A stretch of DNA of 64,000 bases from Actinomyces respiraculi (GCF_014595995.2 NZ_CP063989.1:372001-436000); one strand, 5' to 3'. Positions 1 to 9,072 are shown, counted from the stretch's first letter. The notes: a model not told the origin generated them from the letters alone. Made by a program: numbers and translations.

Positions 1-694
1 CGAGGGGGTCGGCGTCGAGCTCCTTGATGGCGGCGGTCACCTGGCTGACGGCGTGAACGCCCTGGACGGCGACCTCGCGGATCTCGAAGGGCAGCTCGGG
101 CCAGCGCAGGCGGGCGTTGACGACGACGTCGTCCTTCGCCTTGGCGTCGCGGCCGCACACGAGGCCGACCGTGCGGGGCAGGAAGGGTAGGGGGCGCTTG
201 CGCTCGGGGGCGAGCAGCCCCTCGGCGGCGAGGGTGCGGCGCAGTTGCTCGATGCGGGCGAGCAGGTCGCCGGTGCCGACGGCGCGCACCTCGTCGAGCT
301 GAAGCTGGAGGGAACCGCCGCGCGTCCAGAAGGTGGGGCGGCCGTGGGCCACGACGCGCAGGCCGTCGGTGACCTCGGAGCCCATGGCCTGCTCGGAGGC
401 GACGAGGTCACGGCGGTACATGGCGGCGCGCAGGCTGACCTCGCTGGACACGTCGCGCAGGGTGAGGAAGGACATGCCGGAGCGGCGGTTGACCTGCACG
501 ACCTGGGCCTCGACCCACACCTCGGTCATGCGGGCGACATAGCTCTCGATCTTGGTGGACAGCAGCGAAAGGGGCCATGGGTTCTCAGGCGTCGTCTCGC
601 GGGCCAACCGGGCCGGCTCCTGGGCGGTGGCGGGGTTCGTGCGCTGGGCGTCGGCGCGTTGGGCGGCCAGGTTCGACGAGGGCTGCTGGGTCAC
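1..694 (-). CDS. xseA: Exodeoxyribonuclease VII large subunit, N-terminal part (runs off the window start)
   Basis: Reading leftwards from a GTG at 694, the frame is open for 231 codons to the window edge, about half of a usual XseA. After a short polar leader the protein enters an OB-fold nucleic-acid-binding region: motifs such as VWVEAQVVQVNRRSG, FLTLRD and the PFLPRTVGLVCGRDAKAKDD stretch are typical of XseA. The enzyme is the large catalytic subunit of exonuclease VII, which degrades single-stranded DNA to oligonucleotides in the cytoplasm. It lies downstream of rmuC on the same strand with a 192-base gap, so co-transcription is plausible. The catalytic C-terminal part and any xseB lie outside the window. 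Confidence 0.9.
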   Translation of the reverse strand, partial: MTQQPSSNLAAQRADAQRTNPATAQEPARLARETTPENPWPLSLLSTKIESYVARMTEVWVEAQVVQVNRRSGMSFLTLRDVSSEVSLRAAMYRRDLVASEQAMGSEVTDGLRVVAHGRPTFWTRGGSLQLQLDEVRAVGTGDLLARIEQLRRTLAAEGLLAPERKRPLPFLPRTVGLVCGRDAKAKDDVVVNARLRWPELPFEIREVAVQGVHAVSQVTAAIKELDADPL

Positions 695-764
695 GGGGCC
701 ACTGTGCCACGCCACGTGGACGGGTTGCTGTCGGTCCCACGGACGCGCGGAGGGAGAAGTTGGG

Positions 765-878
765 TACGGGCATCGCGGGCGGGGGAGCGGGAATCAGCCT
801 GATCGCGGGAATCGAGCCGGGTACGGCAATCGCGGGCGGGGGTGTGGGAATCAGCCTGGTCACGGGAATCAAACTGGG
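765..878. repeat. 57-bp tandem repeat, two copies plus a partial third, between rmuC and xseA
   Basis: Two diverged copies at 765-821 and 822-878 share blocks such as ATCGCGGGCGGGGG and GGGAATCAGCCTG, with the same 57-base period. A short partial third copy (GCGGGGGTCACGGACGCG) follows and runs into the end of rmuC. Each unit contains CGGGAATC-type words at regular intervals. No protein reading is convincing, so it looks like a non-coding minisatellite in the rmuC-xseA spacer. Confidence 0.75.
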
Positions 879-886
879 TGCGGGGG

Positions 887-2170
887 TCACGGACGCGGGC
901 GTTCCGGTTCAACGGGGCGGGTGAACTCGGGGGCGGTGAGCGCACGTACCTGCGCGTCGTCGGGGGAGACCTGACGCGGGCTCGGCACCTCACCGGCCAG
1001 CGAGTCAAGGCTGCGGGCGGTCACCAGGAGTCTCGACTCCAGGGAGGCGACCGTGCGGTTGTAGGAGGCGACCGAGCGGGTCAGGCTCGCCCCCAGCGCG
1101 TCCAGGTGTCCGGCCACCGTCCCCAGGCGCTCGTACAGCGTGCGCCCGAGCTCAAGGAGTTCTTGGGCGTCCTGCGTCACCGCCGTGCGCGCCCAGGCGG
1201 TTGCACAGGTGCGCAGCAGCGCCAGGAGGGAAGCTGGAGAAGTCAGGGCCACCCCCTTGTCCAGGGCGTGCTCCATGAGCGTGGGGTCCGCCTCCAGGGC
1301 CGCCGCCAGCACCGGCTCAGCCGGCACGAAGAGGACGACGAGTTCGGGTGAGGACCCCAGGGCCCGGTCGTAGCCGCGGGAGGCCAAAGTGTCCACGTGC
1401 GAGCGCAGTGCCGCTGCGTGGGCCGCCAGGAGCCTGCGGCGCTCGGCGTCGTCGGGCTCACCCCCGTCCTCACCCAGCCCCGCCGCTCGCAGGTAGGCGT
1501 CCATGGGGGCCTTGGCGTCCAGGGCGAGGAAGCCGTCACCCGGCAGGTGGACGACGACGTCGGGGCGGGACCCGGAGCCGGAGCAGGAGCCCGAGACGGC
1601 CCCCGTGCGGGTGCCCGCGGTGGGCGAGGAGGCGCCCGCCGTGGACCGGGAGGCCAGGACGGAGGCGACCGAGCGCTGCTCGGAGAAGTCCACGTGCGCC
1701 AGCATCCCCGAGGCCTCGAGCACCCGGGCCATCTCGACCTCCCCCCACATGCCGCGGCTCGAGCGCGAGCGCAGGGCGCCCGTGAGAGAGGCGGTGGCAC
1801 GCCGCAGCTCCTCCTCCGCCTGTGCGCCCGCGCGCAGCTGCTCGGAGAGCGCCGCGTGCTGGGCCACCCGCTCGCGCTCCATCAGCTCCACGCGTGAGCC
1901 GACCTGCTCGAGCTGGGCGCGCACCGGCGCCAGCGCCCGCAGGACCGAGCCGTCGCGCTCGGCCCGCTCCTCCGCGAGCACCGCCCGCTGCTCCAGCGCC
2001 TCCGCACGCGCCCGCCACTGAGCCGCGTCGGTGCGGGCGCTCGCGGCCTCGTCACGGCCCCCGGCTCGCGCCGTCGCCGCCCGGGCCACCGCCAAGGTGT
2101 AGCCGAGCGCCGTCCCCACACCCAGCGCGATGAGGAGGATGAGGAGCATAAGAGGGGTCGAGAAGGTCAT
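887..2170 (-). CDS. rmuC: DNA recombination protein RmuC
   Basis: The 427-residue protein starts with an ATG at 2170. It has one N-terminal membrane anchor (about residues 7-28), then a charged Ala/Glu/Arg-rich predicted coiled coil (about 30-130), then the RmuC domain. LALDAKAP carries the conserved Asp of the endonuclease-like fold, and the C-terminal helical part includes LYERLGTVAGHLDALGASL. RmuC is thought to restrain DNA rearrangement between short inverted repeats. A Ser/Gly/Thr-rich insertion just before the DVVVHLPGDG strand appears specific to this copy. It is divergent from ychF, with 86 bases between start codons, and precedes xseA. Confidence 0.85.
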   Translation of the reverse strand: MTFSTPLMLLILLIALGVGTALGYTLAVARAATARAGGRDEAASARTDAAQWRARAEALEQRAVLAEERAERDGSVLRALAPVRAQLEQVGSRVELMERERVAQHAALSEQLRAGAQAEEELRRATASLTGALRSRSSRGMWGEVEMARVLEASGMLAHVDFSEQRSVASVLASRSTAGASSPTAGTRTGAVSGSCSGSGSRPDVVVHLPGDGFLALDAKAPMDAYLRAAGLGEDGGEPDDAERRRLLAAHAAALRSHVDTLASRGYDRALGSSPELVVLFVPAEPVLAAALEADPTLMEHALDKGVALTSPASLLALLRTCATAWARTAVTQDAQELLELGRTLYERLGTVAGHLDALGASLTRSVASYNRTVASLESRLLVTARSLDSLAGEVPSPRQVSPDDAQVRALTAPEFTRPVEPERPRP

Positions 2171-2256
2171 GGAATGAGGGTGCCCGAGGGGTGTGACACG
2201 AATTCGGGTCTGAGTACGGGACCCGGGCTGCGCCGTCGGCCCCTTAGACTCCGGCC

Positions 2257-3342
2257 GTGGCCCTTACGATCGGAATCGTCGGACTGCCCAACGTCGGCAA
2301 GTCCACCCTGTTCAACGCCCTCACCCGCGCGACCGTGCTCGCGGCGAACTACCCCTTCGCCACCATCGAGCCGAACATCGGCATCGTGCCGCTGCCCGAC
2401 CCCCGGCTTGACCGGCTGACGGAGATGTTCCACTCGGTCAAGACCGTGCCCGCCACCGTGTCCTTCGTCGACATCGCCGGGATCGTGCGCGGCGCATCCG
2501 AGGGTGAGGGCCTGGGCAACCAGTTCCTGGCCAACATCCGGGAGGCCGACGCGATCTGCATGGTCACCCGCGCCTTCGACGACCCCGACGTCGTGCACGT
2601 GGATGGCAAGGTCGAGCCCGCCAGCGACATCGAGACGATCGTGACCGAACTGGTCCTCGCCGACATTCAGACGCTTGAGAAGGCACTGCCCCGCCTGGAA
2701 AAGGAGGTGCGGGGCAAGAAAACCGACCCGGCGGTGCTGGAGACCGCCAAGGCCGCGCTCGCGATCCTCGAGGAGGGCGGGCTGCTCTCCGCGGTGGCGG
2801 ACACGAAGGGGCTGGACGCCGACGCGCTGCGCTCCTTCCAGCTCATGACCACCAAGCCCTTCATCTACGTGTTCAACATGGACGACGCCGGTATGAACGA
2901 CGAGGCGCGGCAGACCGAGCTGCGCGCGCTGGTGGCCCCGGCCGAGGCGATCTTCCTGGACGCCCAGTTCGAGGCTGAGCTAGTGGAGCTGGAGCCCGAG
3001 GAGGCGGCCGAGATGCTGCGCGAGAACGGGCAGGATGAGGCAGGCCTCGACAAGCTCGCCCGCGTCGGATTCGACACTCTCGGCCTGCAGACCTACCTGA
3101 CGGCGGGGGAGAAGGAGTCGCGTGCCTGGACCATCCGCAAGGGGTGGACCGCGCCCCAGGCCGCCGGGGTGATTCATACAGATTTCGAGCGCGGCTTCAT
3201 CAAGGCCGAGGTCATCTCCTTCGACGAGCTCATGGAGCAGGGCTCGGTGGCTGAGGCTCGTGCGCACGGCAAAATGCGCATGGAGGGGAAGGATTATGTG
3301 ATGCGGGACGGAGATGTGGTCGAGTTCCGGTTCAACGTTTAG
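2257..3342 (+). CDS. ychF: Redox-regulated ATPase YchF (Obg-family P-loop NTPase)
   Basis: The 361-residue protein starts at a GTG at 2257. The Walker A GLPNVGKS is at residues 9-16, and switch II follows in VDIAGIVRGASEGEGLGNQF. The usual NKxD specificity motif is replaced by NMDD at about 207-210, in line with the ATP preference known for YchF. The C-terminal 80 residues form the TGS domain, with HTDFERGFIKAEVI and GKDYVMRDGDVVEF. YchF binds ribosomes and is linked to stress responses. The length matches the family. It is monocistronic in this view. Confidence 0.95.
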   Translation: MALTIGIVGLPNVGKSTLFNALTRATVLAANYPFATIEPNIGIVPLPDPRLDRLTEMFHSVKTVPATVSFVDIAGIVRGASEGEGLGNQFLANIREADAICMVTRAFDDPDVVHVDGKVEPASDIETIVTELVLADIQTLEKALPRLEKEVRGKKTDPAVLETAKAALAILEEGGLLSAVADTKGLDADALRSFQLMTTKPFIYVFNMDDAGMNDEARQTELRALVAPAEAIFLDAQFEAELVELEPEEAAEMLRENGQDEAGLDKLARVGFDTLGLQTYLTAGEKESRAWTIRKGWTAPQAAGVIHTDFERGFIKAEVISFDELMEQGSVAEARAHGKMRMEGKDYVMRDGDVVEFRFNV

Positions 3343-3369
3343 GTTCGGACTAGCGCCTGGGGGTAGGAA

Positions 3370-4065
3370 GTGATCTGTGGGTGTTGCGGAGGTTCCGTGG
3401 ATCCTCAGCAGCGGTTCTGTGGGTCTTGTGGACGGCTTTTGTCTGGTGGCGCTGGCCACGCAGTAAGTACAGGCGGTGGCGATATTCATGGTGGTCTCTA
3501 TCAGGCCGGGCGCGACGTGGTGATAAATTCCACCCCAAGCACTCCTGCCGTGGCTAAGTATGACTATAAGGCAGTGCCAAAGTGGCGTAGCCCGTTCACT
3601 CAGGGAATACTCTCGTGGCTGGGTCTGGCTTTGGGGTTGGCGGGGGTTTTCCCGTTTTGGAAATCGGTGCAGCCCATTCTTCGTCCCTTTATGAACGGGG
3701 TCGGTGTGCCGGGGCAAGGCTCGGCGCCCTCGTGGTGGCTCGGGCTCTGGCTGCTGCTGGTCTTCCTATTTGCTATAGTCTGGTCGCTACGAAGCTTGAC
3801 GAAACTCCGTCTGCGAAAGCCGCTGTTTCCGGGATGGGCATTGAGTGGTGATGGCGGGCGTATCACACTGGAGAAGATTCACGCAGGGAAATGTCCACAG
3901 TGTGGTGGGAAAATGCGCTACTACAACAAGGCTATAAGTTGGAGAGACGTCCCTGATGGGAACGGTGGAACGCGGCGCGAGGTTGAAGAGCGTGTTCCTG
4001 CGCTTGAGTGTAAGCGCAATCCGAAGCACTGGGTCGAGCTCGATCCAGCCATAATTGACGAATAA
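3370..4065 (+). CDS. Zinc-ribbon, two-TM membrane protein with a GGLYQAGRDVVIN motif; function unknown
   Basis: The 231-residue ORF opens at a GTG at 3370 with a CxxC-x10-CxxC zinc ribbon (ICGCCGG, FCGSCGR; residues 3-20). A Gly-rich GDIHGGLYQAGRDVVIN segment follows at about 38-54, then two hydrophobic segments (about 82-98 and 120-141). A second zinc ribbon starts at CPQCGGKMRYY and probably ends with a later Cys. DNA from 3.4 to 4.1 kb is visibly less GC-rich than its neighbours, suggesting transfer. The QAGRDV-type motif recurs, from memory, in proteins linked to conflict or signalling systems, but no function can be assigned. The start is uncertain because the upstream AGGA is too close to the GTG. 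Confidence 0.6.
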   Translation: MICGCCGGSVDPQQRFCGSCGRLLSGGAGHAVSTGGGDIHGGLYQAGRDVVINSTPSTPAVAKYDYKAVPKWRSPFTQGILSWLGLALGLAGVFPFWKSVQPILRPFMNGVGVPGQGSAPSWWLGLWLLLVFLFAIVWSLRSLTKLRLRKPLFPGWALSGDGGRITLEKIHAGKCPQCGGKMRYYNKAISWRDVPDGNGGTRREVEERVPALECKRNPKHWVELDPAIIDE

Positions 4066-4434
4066 TCATAATCTAAGCACGCATGCAACTGGTTGAACAT
4101 CCTAAGTTCCCGGTGGGGATGACGTCCGGGGATAAGGGGTTCTTCCCATTTGAGGCAGAGGCGGGCGAGTCCGCCGTCGACGAGGAGTATGCGGAGTTTG
4201 TAGTGGTCTCGGTCGAGCAAGCCGCTGGCGATGCGTCAGCCCCGGAGGAGTGCGCTGCTCTCCGGGGCGCAACAAGCGAGCCCTGGACCGACCAGTCAGT
4301 CCCGGAGGTGTGCTGCCGCTCTTGACTCTCTGGGGTTGGCGGGGGCAGACTGGGGTCTGCCCCCGCATTACGATGCGGTGCGGAAGTAAACGCCGGAGTT
4401 CCTGTGTCGACATAGGGCCCGGCGTTCGCGCTGT
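4066..4434. other. Intergenic stretch without a convincing gene
   Basis: This region lies between the zinc-ribbon gene and the convergent DUF3800-like gene. It holds an 80-codon acidic plus-strand ORF (4083-4325) that begins 18 bases after the previous stop with no visible ribosome site. A minus-strand frame overlaps it and resembles nothing known. Base composition is intermediate between the AT-richer gene to the left and the GC-rich chromosome. It may be a remnant or the 3' tail of the transferred patch. Confidence 0.4.
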
Positions 4435-4995
4435 CTACAACAGGCCGACGTGCTCGACCCGCACGCGATGAGCCACGTGCTCCCAGGCGCGGGCGTCTCC
4501 GGACAGCGCGTCGCCGTAGGCGCCGAGCACCTGGTCTGGCACCCACAGGCGCGGTTCGTCGCCACCATGGACGTGCGAGAGCCGCAGGGACCGGATCGCG
4601 CCCGAGCGCGTCAGAGTTGCCCACTGCGCCTCGTCCTTCTCATCCTGGGAACGCTCTCGCCTCTCCAGGATGAGCGTGTTGACCGAGTAGGACTGCTCCA
4701 GGATGACGAGCAGGCTCGCGAGCGCACGTTGTCTGGCTCGCTCCTCGCGCACGCCGTCAACCAGCGGCGCGGTAGCGACGATGACGTGCGAGACCTCGTG
4801 GGCACCGATGACCTGGCACACCCGCCTCTTGACCGGGCCGGGGGTGTCACGCCAGTGAAGCTTGCGGCCGCGCTCGAAGCGCGACAGGTCAGCCGTCAGG
4901 GATCCGCCGTCGTCGGGGCATAGGTAGGCGCCCAGGAGGTAGACCGGCTCGCGCACGCCACGACGGCGCACTCTCTCGTCGCCCCAGGCCGTCAT
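4435..4995 (-). CDS. DUF3800-like hypothetical protein
   Basis: The 186-residue protein begins at the ATG at 4995, preceded by GGAG with 8-base spacing. The same frame is open upstream to an ATG at 5094, whose AGGAG is only 2 bases away, so the shorter start is preferred. Near the N terminus is TAWGDERVRRRGVREPVYLL, like the D-E-S strand opening of DUF3800 proteins. RKLHWRD and the C-terminal PRLWVPDQVLGAYGDALSGD also match that family. DUF3800 proteins are RNase H-fold-like and often found in mobile regions; their role is unknown. It borders a decayed segment, so it may be a survivor of an older island. Confidence 0.5.
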   Translation of the reverse strand: MTAWGDERVRRRGVREPVYLLGAYLCPDDGGSLTADLSRFERGRKLHWRDTPGPVKRRVCQVIGAHEVSHVIVATAPLVDGVREERARQRALASLLVILEQSYSVNTLILERRERSQDEKDEAQWATLTRSGAIRSLRLSHVHGGDEPRLWVPDQVLGAYGDALSGDARAWEHVAHRVRVEHVGLL

Positions 4996-5182
4996 GCTCA
5001 CGACTCCAGACAGTAGCGTGCCCGCTTTCGTGGAGCCGCACTCACCCCTGGCGACTTCCTCATGCTCCAGCACTGGCGTGTTGTTGTTGCTCATATCTCC
5101 TGCTGTACCAGCAGCCACTTCACCAGAGGCGCCCCCGGAAAGTGGTGTAGTGCCCCGGGGTGGTTCCGCCGACGGCGCCCAG

Positions 5183-5390
5183 AACTGGATCAACGAGCTC
5201 GTCTGTCTCACCTCCGACGGACAACCCATCGGATACGTGCAAGCCACACTGCCTACCGCCGGCGGTCCCGCCGAGATTGCCGGGTCATCGGACACCCCCT
5301 GGCAGGGCAGCGGCCACGCCATCACCGCAGCACCCACCCTCACCCACCAAGCTCAGCGGATCATCAACACCACCCACCCCATTGGCTGCG
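5183..5390 (+). pseudogene. Remnant of a GNAT acetyltransferase gene
   Basis: The frame starting near 5183 reads WINELVCLTSDGQPIGYVQ followed by PAEIAGSSDTPWQGSGHA. This resembles the middle of GNAT N-acetyltransferases, where a strand with GQPIGYVQ leads into the acetyl-CoA-binding TPWQGRGYA. Neither a proper start and N-terminal half nor the end of the fold is present, and downstream sequence is unrelated. It sits just behind the 5' end of the DUF3800-like gene in a segment with no intact gene. Confidence 0.45.
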
Positions 5391-5539
5391 GCGGCCATGA
5401 GCGTGTTCCGGGTACGCCAGCCCTGCGTACTACTGGGCGCCCTCTTGCCGCTGTGGCGGGGCCAGCCCCTGGGGCGGGCGCGCCTGGCCCCGGTGGTCGC
5501 CAGGGCGTGTGCAAGGGCGCTTCAGCGCCAGGCCCTGGG

Positions 5540-5762
5540 TGCGGACGTCGTCGCGCCCGGCCACCTCGACCCGGTCCGCCGGGGACGCCAGCGCGTCATT
5601 GTAGAAGACGTCGTCGGCGATGAGCGGCATGCCGTGATTGAGGCAGACACGGACGATCCGCGTGTACTCGCGCTCGGTGAGGTAGGGGCCGGTGGGGTTG
5701 CTTGGGTTGATGACGACGAGCGCGCACATCGGGTGCCCTGTAGTCTCCGGCTCCTCGATGAG
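5540..5762 (-). pseudogene. Fragment of a PLP-dependent aminotransferase (fold type I)
   Basis: On the minus strand the frame reads IEEPETTGHPMCALVVINP, then NPTGPYLTEREYTRIVRVCL, then NHGMPLIADDVFYND. This is the central NPTG and Asp-containing region of alanine/aspartate-type aminotransferases. The homology fades after about 5543 into an Arg/Pro-rich frame, and the substrate domain and PLP lysine are missing. An internal ATG at 5729 gives an apparent 99-codon ORF, but it covers only a small part of a roughly 400-residue enzyme. Confidence 0.6.
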
Positions 5763-5873
5763 TCCGTTTCGTCATGCTCGCCTCAAGGTGGAACGTTGAA
5801 CGCCGGGCGAGCGGTCTGGCAGGACCGGGTCGAGGGACTCAGTACCCCGGTAGGTCCAAGGCGCTGTGTGGAC

Positions 5874-6308
5874 CTACGCCGTCGGGGCTGGTGGCTGGAG
5901 GACCATCCAGTGGTCCGGCTTGTCTAGGGGTGTGAAGCCGACTTTCTCGTAGAGCCCGTGGGCGTGCCGTGTGGCCAGCATGATGCGCTGCAGCCCGAAC
6001 GGCGCCAAGACGTCGACGATGCCCTGGGCTAGGAGCAGCCCGTAGCCACGGCCCCTGGCGCTCGGCTCGACGTAGATGTCGTCGAGCAGGGCGACGTTCG
6101 TGTAGTCCGTGATGGCGCGACCGTATCCGCGCAGCGCTCCCTGGCCATCGAATACCCCGAAGTTGAGGGAGTGATCGGCTGCCTGCTGTACCGCTTCGCG
6201 GGTTCTCCCGAGCGCCCAGTACGCGTCGCTGGACAGCCACCGATGGACCACGTCGAGGTCAATCATGGACAGGTCGGTGCTGACGAACGGGCGTTGGTGA
6301 GACTCCAT
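5874..6308 (-). CDS. GNAT family N-acetyltransferase
   Basis: The 144-residue protein has the complete compact GNAT fold. The acetyl-CoA loop is [13 protein letters not shown], following the strand [10 protein letters not shown]. The C-terminal half carries [18 protein letters not shown], the usual strand plus Y-x-x-x-GF element. It would transfer an acetyl group from acetyl-CoA to an amine substrate that cannot be told from sequence. The start at 6308 gives the N-terminal [21 protein letters not shown]; an internal Met at residue 15 is an alternative. It is divergent from the BCCT transporter gene. Confidence 0.8.
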   Translation of the reverse strand: MESHQRPFVSTDLSMIDLDVVHRWLSSDAYWALGRTREAVQQAADHSLNFGVFDGQGALRGYGRAITDYTNVALLDDIYVEPSARGRGYGLLLAQGIVDVLAPFGLQRIMLATRHAHGLYEKVGFTPLDKPDHWMVLQPPAPTA

Positions 6309-6548
6309 CTCGCCACAATATCCACACCACGTCGTCGCCGACCCGCCAACGCACCGACGGCGCCCGACCCCCTGCCCGGCACTGGCGCTGACGTGACCAG
6401 CACCCCGGCAACCCGAACATCACGATGCGGTAGCATCTCCCGGGTCAGAGTCCGGCACCCTCGTGGTTCCTGTCACGAGGGTCGGACGGCGGTCGAGCGC
6501 CTTCTGCCTCACACCGGTCCCCGGGCTGAGCACCGTCGAAAGGCACGC

Positions 6549-8426
6549 ATGACCGAGGCCGCCAGTCCGGACCAACCTCCCGCCCCCGACAACCTCCAGG
6601 AGCCCCCGCACCTGCCGGAGCCGCCCGCTCCCAGCGCGGCCAGTGAGCTCGCCGAGCTCCTCGTCGCCACCGCCATCGGCACAGCGGCGACGGCACCGCC
6701 TGAGCCCCAGGCCCCCAGCGAGGACGAGGAGGACGACGGCCCTCAGGCTGTCGACTGGGGCGTGGCCGTGCCGGCAGGCCTCATCACCCTCGCCGTCGTC
6801 GCCTGGGGCCTCATCTCGCCCGGCTCCTTCGCCGCCGTGGCCTCGAGCGCCCTGGCGGCCTTGCTGGACGACTTCGGGTGGGCCTTTATCCTCCTCGGCA
6901 CCGTCTTCGTCGCCTTCATCATCTTCGTCGCCTTCTCCAAGTTCGGCACCATTCGGCTCGGCGGCTCCGAGGAGGCCCCCGAGTTCCGCACCTCCTCGTG
7001 GATCGCCATGATGTTCGCCGCCGGCATGGGCATCGGCCTCATGTTCTACGGCGCCACCGAGCCGCTGACCTACTACCGCGACGGTGTTCCCGGGCACGGT
7101 CCCCGCGAGGTCGACACGGCCATGGCCCAGTCGGTGTTCCACTGGACCCTGCACCCGTGGGCGATCTACGCCATCGTCGGACTCGCGATCGCCTACTCGA
7201 CCTTCCGCGTCGGCCGCAGCCAGCTCCTCTCTCAAGCCTTCGTCCCCCTCATCGGCGAGCGTCTCGCCCAGGGGTGGCTCGGCAAGCTCATCGACGTCTC
7301 CTCCATCGTCGCCACCGTCTTCGGCACCGCCTGCTCACTGGGCGTAGGCGCCATCCAGATCCAGGCGGGCCTTCAGGCCTCCGGTCTCGTCCGCAACCCC
7401 AGCACCGGGGTGGTCCTGGGCATCGTCCTCGTGCTCACCCTGTGCTTCCTGCTGTCCGCCGTCAGCGGTGTGGGCAAGGGCATCCAGTACCTGTCCAACA
7501 CGAACATGCTCCTGGCCGCTCTCCTGGCGATCTTCGTGTTCGTCCTGGGGCCCACCGTCTCCATCCTCAACCTCATCCCGAGCTCGATCGGCACCTACCT
7601 GTCCCAGTTCTTTGAGATGACTGGGCGCACCGCCGAGTCCGCGGATGCCACGGCCGGTGACTGGCTGGGCAGCCGGACGATCTTCTACTGGGCCTGGTGG
7701 ACCTCCTGGAGCCCCTTCGTCGGCATGTTCATCGCCCGCATCTCCCGGGGCCGCTCCATCCGCGAGTTCTGCGTGACGGTGCTGTTCGTGCCCGCGGGCG
7801 TCAGCGTCGTGTGGTTCTCGATCTTCGGCGGCACGGCCATCACCCTGGAGCGGGCGGGCCGGTCCATCTGGGGCGACGGCTCGGCCGAGACCCAGCTGTT
7901 CAACCTCCTGCACACCCTGCCCGGCGGCACCATTGCCGGCCTCATCGCCATGGTCCTGCTGGCAACCTTCTTCGTCACCTCGGCAGACTCCGCCGCCACC
8001 GTCATGGGCTCCATGAGCCAGGGTGGCAGCTCCGACGCCAGCCCGTGGGTGTCGGCGGCGTGGGGCGTCGCGACGGCCGCCATCGGTCTGACGCTCCTGC
8101 TGTCCGGGGCCGACGACGCCCTCGGTAACCTCCAGGACGTCACGATCATCGCGGCGAGCCCGTTCCTCATCGTCCTCGTCGGGCTCATGGTCTCCCTCAT
8201 CAAGGGCCTGCGCGAGGACGTCATCTACCTCGAGTACCGGGAGAACCAGCGCTGGCAGCAGCGCATGGCCCGTGAGCGTCGCCTGCACCGTGAGGCGCGC
8301 GAGCGCCGGGCCCGCCGCGAGCAGCTGCGCCACCCCTCGCGCGTGCTCCGCCACGGTGAGCGGCGAGGCGAGAAGCGCGCGGACAGGCGCGGGGGCGCCG
8401 GGCCCGGGGCCCGTCCCGGGGCCTGA
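6549..8426 (+). CDS. BCCT family transporter (betaine/carnitine/choline type)
   Basis: The 625-residue protein starts at the ATG at 6549 ([10 protein letters not shown]). An acidic Pro/Glu-rich cytosolic N-terminus of about 75 residues precedes twelve hydrophobic segments. The family signature is clear: [20 protein letters not shown], with the Trp/Phe-rich substrate segment in predicted TM8. An earlier Gly-rich segment contains [18 protein letters not shown]. The C-terminal tail of about 65 residues is highly Arg-rich, as in osmosensing BCCT carriers such as BetP. Likely role: sodium- or proton-coupled uptake of quaternary ammonium compatible solutes in response to osmotic stress. The substrate is not deducible. 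Confidence 0.9.
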   Translation: MTEAASPDQPPAPDNLQEPPHLPEPPAPSAASELAELLVATAIGTAATAPPEPQAPSEDEEDDGPQAVDWGVAVPAGLITLAVVAWGLISPGSFAAVASSALAALLDDFGWAFILLGTVFVAFIIFVAFSKFGTIRLGGSEEAPEFRTSSWIAMMFAAGMGIGLMFYGATEPLTYYRDGVPGHGPREVDTAMAQSVFHWTLHPWAIYAIVGLAIAYSTFRVGRSQLLSQAFVPLIGERLAQGWLGKLIDVSSIVATVFGTACSLGVGAIQIQAGLQASGLVRNPSTGVVLGIVLVLTLCFLLSAVSGVGKGIQYLSNTNMLLAALLAIFVFVLGPTVSILNLIPSSIGTYLSQFFEMTGRTAESADATAGDWLGSRTIFYWAWWTSWSPFVGMFIARISRGRSIREFCVTVLFVPAGVSVVWFSIFGGTAITLERAGRSIWGDGSAETQLFNLLHTLPGGTIAGLIAMVLLATFFVTSADSAATVMGSMSQGGSSDASPWVSAAWGVATAAIGLTLLLSGADDALGNLQDVTIIAASPFLIVLVGLMVSLIKGLREDVIYLEYRENQRWQQRMARERRLHREARERRARREQLRHPSRVLRHGERRGEKRADRRGGAGPGARPGA

Positions 8427-8574
8427 GAACCTCGACCGTAGTTGAGCCCGTCCGCACCTGTGGGGCGGCATGGCTGGCGGGCGCGGTGCGGGCGCGCGTC
8501 CGTGATGACGCCACGTGAGCACGCGCCCGTCAGTGCAATGCATCACGGAAGTGGTTCTGGGCGGACTCCTCGCC

Positions 8575-8599
8575 TATAGTTGTACGTGTTGCACGTACA
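8575..8599 (+). promoter_or_regulatory. Promoter -10 element abutting a palindromic operator for the Rrf2 operon
   Basis: A -10-like TATAGT at 8575-8580 is followed at once by a perfect palindrome with 8-bp arms, TGTACGTG (8581-8588) and CACGTACA (8592-8599), around a TTG spacer. No strong -35 is visible. The position just upstream of the Rrf2-type gene fits an autoregulatory operator that blocks RNA polymerase. Binding by this Rrf2 protein is inferred from location and symmetry only. Confidence 0.65.
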
Positions 8600-8619
8600 G
8601 GCACAAGAAAGGGGAGGTT

Positions 8620-9072
8620 GTGGACACCAGGTTCTCCGTCGCCATCCATGTCCTGACGATGATCTCTGAGGAGCGGGACCGAGACCTGTCCTCCCAGGAC
8701 CTGGCCGTCAGCGTTGGTACCAACGCCAGCCACATCCGCCGGGTCATCGGTCAGGTCAAGGCCGCAGGACTCATCGAATCGAGCCGGGGCAGGTCCGGCT
8801 ACCGCCTGACCCGCCTGCCCTCGGACATCTCCCTGCTCGACATCTACCGGGCAGTCCAGGGGGGCGACAGAGTCCTGCTCTTCCACGCCCATCCGAACCC
8901 CAATGAGGAGTGCCCCGTCGGCCGGCACATCGAAAGCGCCGTCCGCCCCGTGTTCGCCGACGTCGAGCGCCAACTCGAGGAGTCCCTGGCCGCCCACAGC
9001 CTCGAGGACGTCATCGACAACCTCTATTCCCAAGCCCGCCGGTCTCGACCCGAAAGAATCAACGCACGATGA
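8620..9072 (+). CDS. Rrf2 family transcriptional regulator
   Basis: The chosen start is the GTG at 8620, giving VDTRFSVAIHVLTMI, the usual Rrf2 N terminus, and a 150-residue protein. A GGGGAGG lies only 2 bases upstream, so initiation may be inefficient. The winged helix covers residues 24-64 (SSQDLAVSVGTNASHIRRVI, then the RGRSGYRL wing). There is one cysteine, at about residue 98 (NEECPVG), not the three of iron-sulfur Rrf2 sensors, so a thiol- or ligand-based switch is more likely. Its ATGA overlap with a quinone oxidoreductase gene suggests it controls that operon. Confidence 0.85.
   Translation: MDTRFSVAIHVLTMISEERDRDLSSQDLAVSVGTNASHIRRVIGQVKAAGLIESSRGRSGYRLTRLPSDISLLDIYRAVQGGDRVLLFHAHPNPNEECPVGRHIESAVRPVFADVERQLEESLAAHSLEDVIDNLYSQARRSRPERINAR

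Noticed and set aside
4083..4325. 80-codon acidic ORF after the zinc-ribbon gene
   Set aside because: No ribosome site, no recognisable motif, and overlapped by other open frames; kept only as part of the intergenic description.
5384..5729. Intact aminotransferase gene on the minus strand
   Set aside because: Only about 70 residues of a roughly 400-residue enzyme are present and the PLP lysine is missing.
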